This document shows positions 61,391-64,000 of a stretch of DNA of 64,000 bases, in pieces. The stretch's first letter is position 1. Every line of letters starts with the position of its first letter. Source of the stretch: Morella rubra (lineage: Eukaryota > Streptophyta > Magnoliopsida > Fagales > Myricaceae); the NCBI GenBank assembly GCA_003952965.2, contig CM025852.1:27449448-27513447 (forward strand), read 5' to 3'. The position numbers were made by a program, and so were the translations under genes. The notes under the pieces were generated by a model. That model did not search any database, had not been told where the DNA came from, and saw only the letters and a program-made list of their open reading frames with translations.

Positions 61391-64000
61391 AGTGGTTATT
61401 ATTAATTAGGAGAGGAAAAAAAACGTGTTTCTGTTGCCAGTCATGCACGTCACCGATCTCGTCAGACGTTGATGACCGTAAGCATGGACGACTTTCAGAT
61501 GCGAGTGAATTAATTAACCATGATTACATTCCACCAAACATATATAGTTTATTTGTAGTATAAAAAAAAACATAGTTTTTTTGTAAAACAGCTTTGCAAA
61601 ACATGCATGCATGGCTACTGTAGAACATTAATTGGCACGAATGTGGTGGATGAAGTCACTGCATGCCACCGGTGATTTTCTTTCTTTTTACTGCGTGGGA
61701 AAGACAAAAGAAAGTAGTGGTCTCTTACGAGAAAGAAACATTTACAATTACCCAAAAGAAAATCGTTTACTGTGTCGCCCGTAACATTTTGCATCTGTCA
61801 CTGTCAGAGTATATATCTCACTTTTGTCCTCGATCGTGTGGATCGCCAATGATTTGTTTGCTGAAGCAAGAACGTGGGGTCAGCCACATCTAGTGAGGAT
61901 CCTTCGGTTTCCGCCTTGTCGACATGATGTATATTAGGTTTCTTCTTTTCGTTCTGTACTACTGGATTTTTCAAAGTACTGCATGTACTGCTTCAAATCT
62001 TTAAGATACAGTCGTCATTGAAGAACATTCATTTGTATTTCATTCCAATCTTGTCTTCTGTACGTTGGTTTATAACTGTCCAAGGATTGCGGTGACGTAA
62101 GCATCGCCGGCTTTTAAGAGTGAAATGCAGTAATTCCACCAAACAGAGGTAGTTGAATATGGTGGCTGAGGTCACTGCAACTGGTGCTCTTCTTTCTTTC
62201 TTTAACTGCATGGAAAAGACAGAACGAAGAAGACAAAAGGTCGTTGTTGTCCTCTTATGGTCCCACACTCTCACTAACACCGAAATAGGCCGGCTACCGC
62301 AAAATGCATGGCACCTGATCAACCCTATATGTACGTATAAAAACAAAAGAAAAAAAGTGGATTAGCAATGACTCTAATTAGCGCATGCACCGAAATAAGA
62401 AGTTTAGTGGGATCAATACACTTATTTCTACCATTGAACTAATAAAAAAACAAAATAAAAAATAGAAAAGGAAGGAAAGTCAAGCAAATAAGTCTGTAGA
62501 TCACATACGCGCCCAGATTCCTTTTTTTTTTCGGATGGACGGGTATCAATGTTTTTTCCACATGAACAAGCAAACTTACAAACGTAAAACTACTTGTAGT
62601 TTGTCACTGTCACGTGACACGTGACTACTGTCTAAGCATATAGTACCAGAAGGTTATTCTTATACACACGAGGCGAGTTAAGATATTAATGTGGATTGGA
62701 CGGAAGCCCTAGGCAGGCAAAAAGACAATCTTATAGTGCTTTTTTGTTTTCCTTTCATTATGTATGTGATTGTCGGTTGAAATTGGAGACAAACCAGATA
62801 AGAGGTTGAAAGAAATTCAAGTTTTTAAATTGCGTCTTTTTTGTTCTGTTTTAGTATCCTTACATGTGGGATACTGATCGCAGTTGTCAAACTGGAATAT
62901 AAAGAAAAGATCAGGTAAATATTGATATTTCAGCAGTAAAAACGTAAAGGACCGGTAAAAGGCCAATTATCCTACCAGTCAACATATCTATGCAGTACTT
63001 TAATTTCACAATCTTTTTAGTGAGCTTTAGAATCCTACTAGTCAACATATAAAGATTTTTCGATGGGTGTCTACGTCAACAACATTCTGTCGGCATATTT
63101 AGCGGAGAATCTCGATGAACAGAGGCACCAAGTACTTCAGTTATGCTGCTGGGGGTGCAGCTTCGACGTCGACCCTAGCCATCTTTTCGTCTTTTTCTCA
63201 GTAATTAAATCCGGAACTCATGATATACTTTTGAATATTCCATTATAAACCAATCCCATCTTGGTTGAAGGACTAGCGAGCGACAATGTGGGGGCAGTCA
63301 CAAGAATGGCTCGGGGCAGTAAAGATGCAGTCAAATTATCTGTCGGCTGTTTGTCAAAAGAAAGCACCCACTCTCAATAAATAGATGGCTATTCTGTCAT
63401 GATGGATATTGCGTCTTTTTTGTTCTTTTTTCTAAGCACGATTTGTGTCTAATTAATCGTAGGTGTTTTTTTCTTCTTTTCTTTGAGCCTTACACATCTC
63501 TGTCGGTCTTCTGCTATTGTTAATTTATTGGACTTTCATTAGAAGTTTCTATGCGTGCCGACCAGACAGTCTCGCAACAGACTAACAGTCCATATAGAAA
63601 AATATACCAAATTTTTTGCACTAACATGAGCCGAATCCTCAAAGAATTCAGACCAGTTCCAATCATATGACGATTAATGATTGATTGTAGACAGACACTG
63701 ATTGACACGGAAGCGAAAGAAGGTTGATGGCCGGCTGCTAACTACTTCAAAGGTCCATGGTCTACCACTTCTGTCTTTGATTCTCGAATTTGAAAGTAAA
63801 CACATGCATTTTGAAAAATCCGGTTTATACCCACTGAAACACTAACACACCTGAACCCTGTCCGTAAGACAAACAAAAAGTGGATATCCAATGATTCTGC
63901 GATCAGCGCATGCACTGAAAAAGAACAAACAAAAGAAGTAAGCAAAAGTCGAATATTTCTAATACTTCAAGTAATTAAATATTAGCTCACCTAACCTCGT
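61390..64000. repeat. Blocks shared with 24.6-28.7 kb and 41.6 kb, no gene seen
   Basis: 61390-62060 is the uninterrupted counterpart of 24630-24785 plus 27151-27490. 62155-62300 is a copy of the 146-bp unit. 62500-62770 matches 28430-28660, and 63480-63760 matches 41570-41870. 63790-63900 resembles 20440-20520. No B3 frame is present in this end of the window. Confidence 0.6.

Overview
The window is plant nuclear DNA: AT-rich, with multi-exon genes showing GT/AG introns, plant transposon families and a plant-specific B3 domain family. It fits a eudicot, perhaps a woody one given the density of old transposons. The sequence alone does not give the species.

The best-supported genes encode purple acid phosphatases (PAPs) of the long PAP1/PAP24/PAP27 type, all on the minus strand. 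Copy 1 (4304-9448) and copy 2 (12492-16895) are adjacent and tandem. Each has 12 exons that join into one open frame (616 and 622 codons) with all seven metal ligands. Copy 3 (45091-51877) lies about 30 kb away, closely resembles copy 2 and is a pseudogene. It lacks exon 1, has a stop and frameshift in exon 4, a LINE fragment in exon 6, a lost acceptor at exon 9 and a solo LTR in intron 8.

A second family runs from about 20 to 64 kb: small B3-like DNA-binding proteins with CxxC pairs. There are two open copies (23673-24071 and 40652-41125), one that has lost its start (29546-29920) and a fragment (30000-30110). Their flanks recur many times, so much of 20-64 kb is a mosaic of duplicated blocks.

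Transposons, by position: LINE RNase H remnant (486-1230); AT-rich foldback (9822-10917); Pack-MULE with a captured PHD-finger gene fragment (20757-22448); gag-only Copia-type LTR element (24786-27150); decayed Ty3/Gypsy element (about 32990-38960); solo LTR (46984-48817); 5'-truncated LINE (49787-50674); Sirevirus-like Copia 3' end plus LTR (51931-55346); PIF/Harbinger-like element (55384-56704); hAT-like element (57329-59201). For five of these the window also contains a paralogous unoccupied site, so the insertion ends can be placed to within a few bases.

Read as a history: a PAP gene duplicated in tandem, one copy was re-duplicated about 33 kb away and decayed, and the space between filled with B3 block duplications and insertions. 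I saw no tRNA, rRNA, CRISPR array or prokaryotic system.
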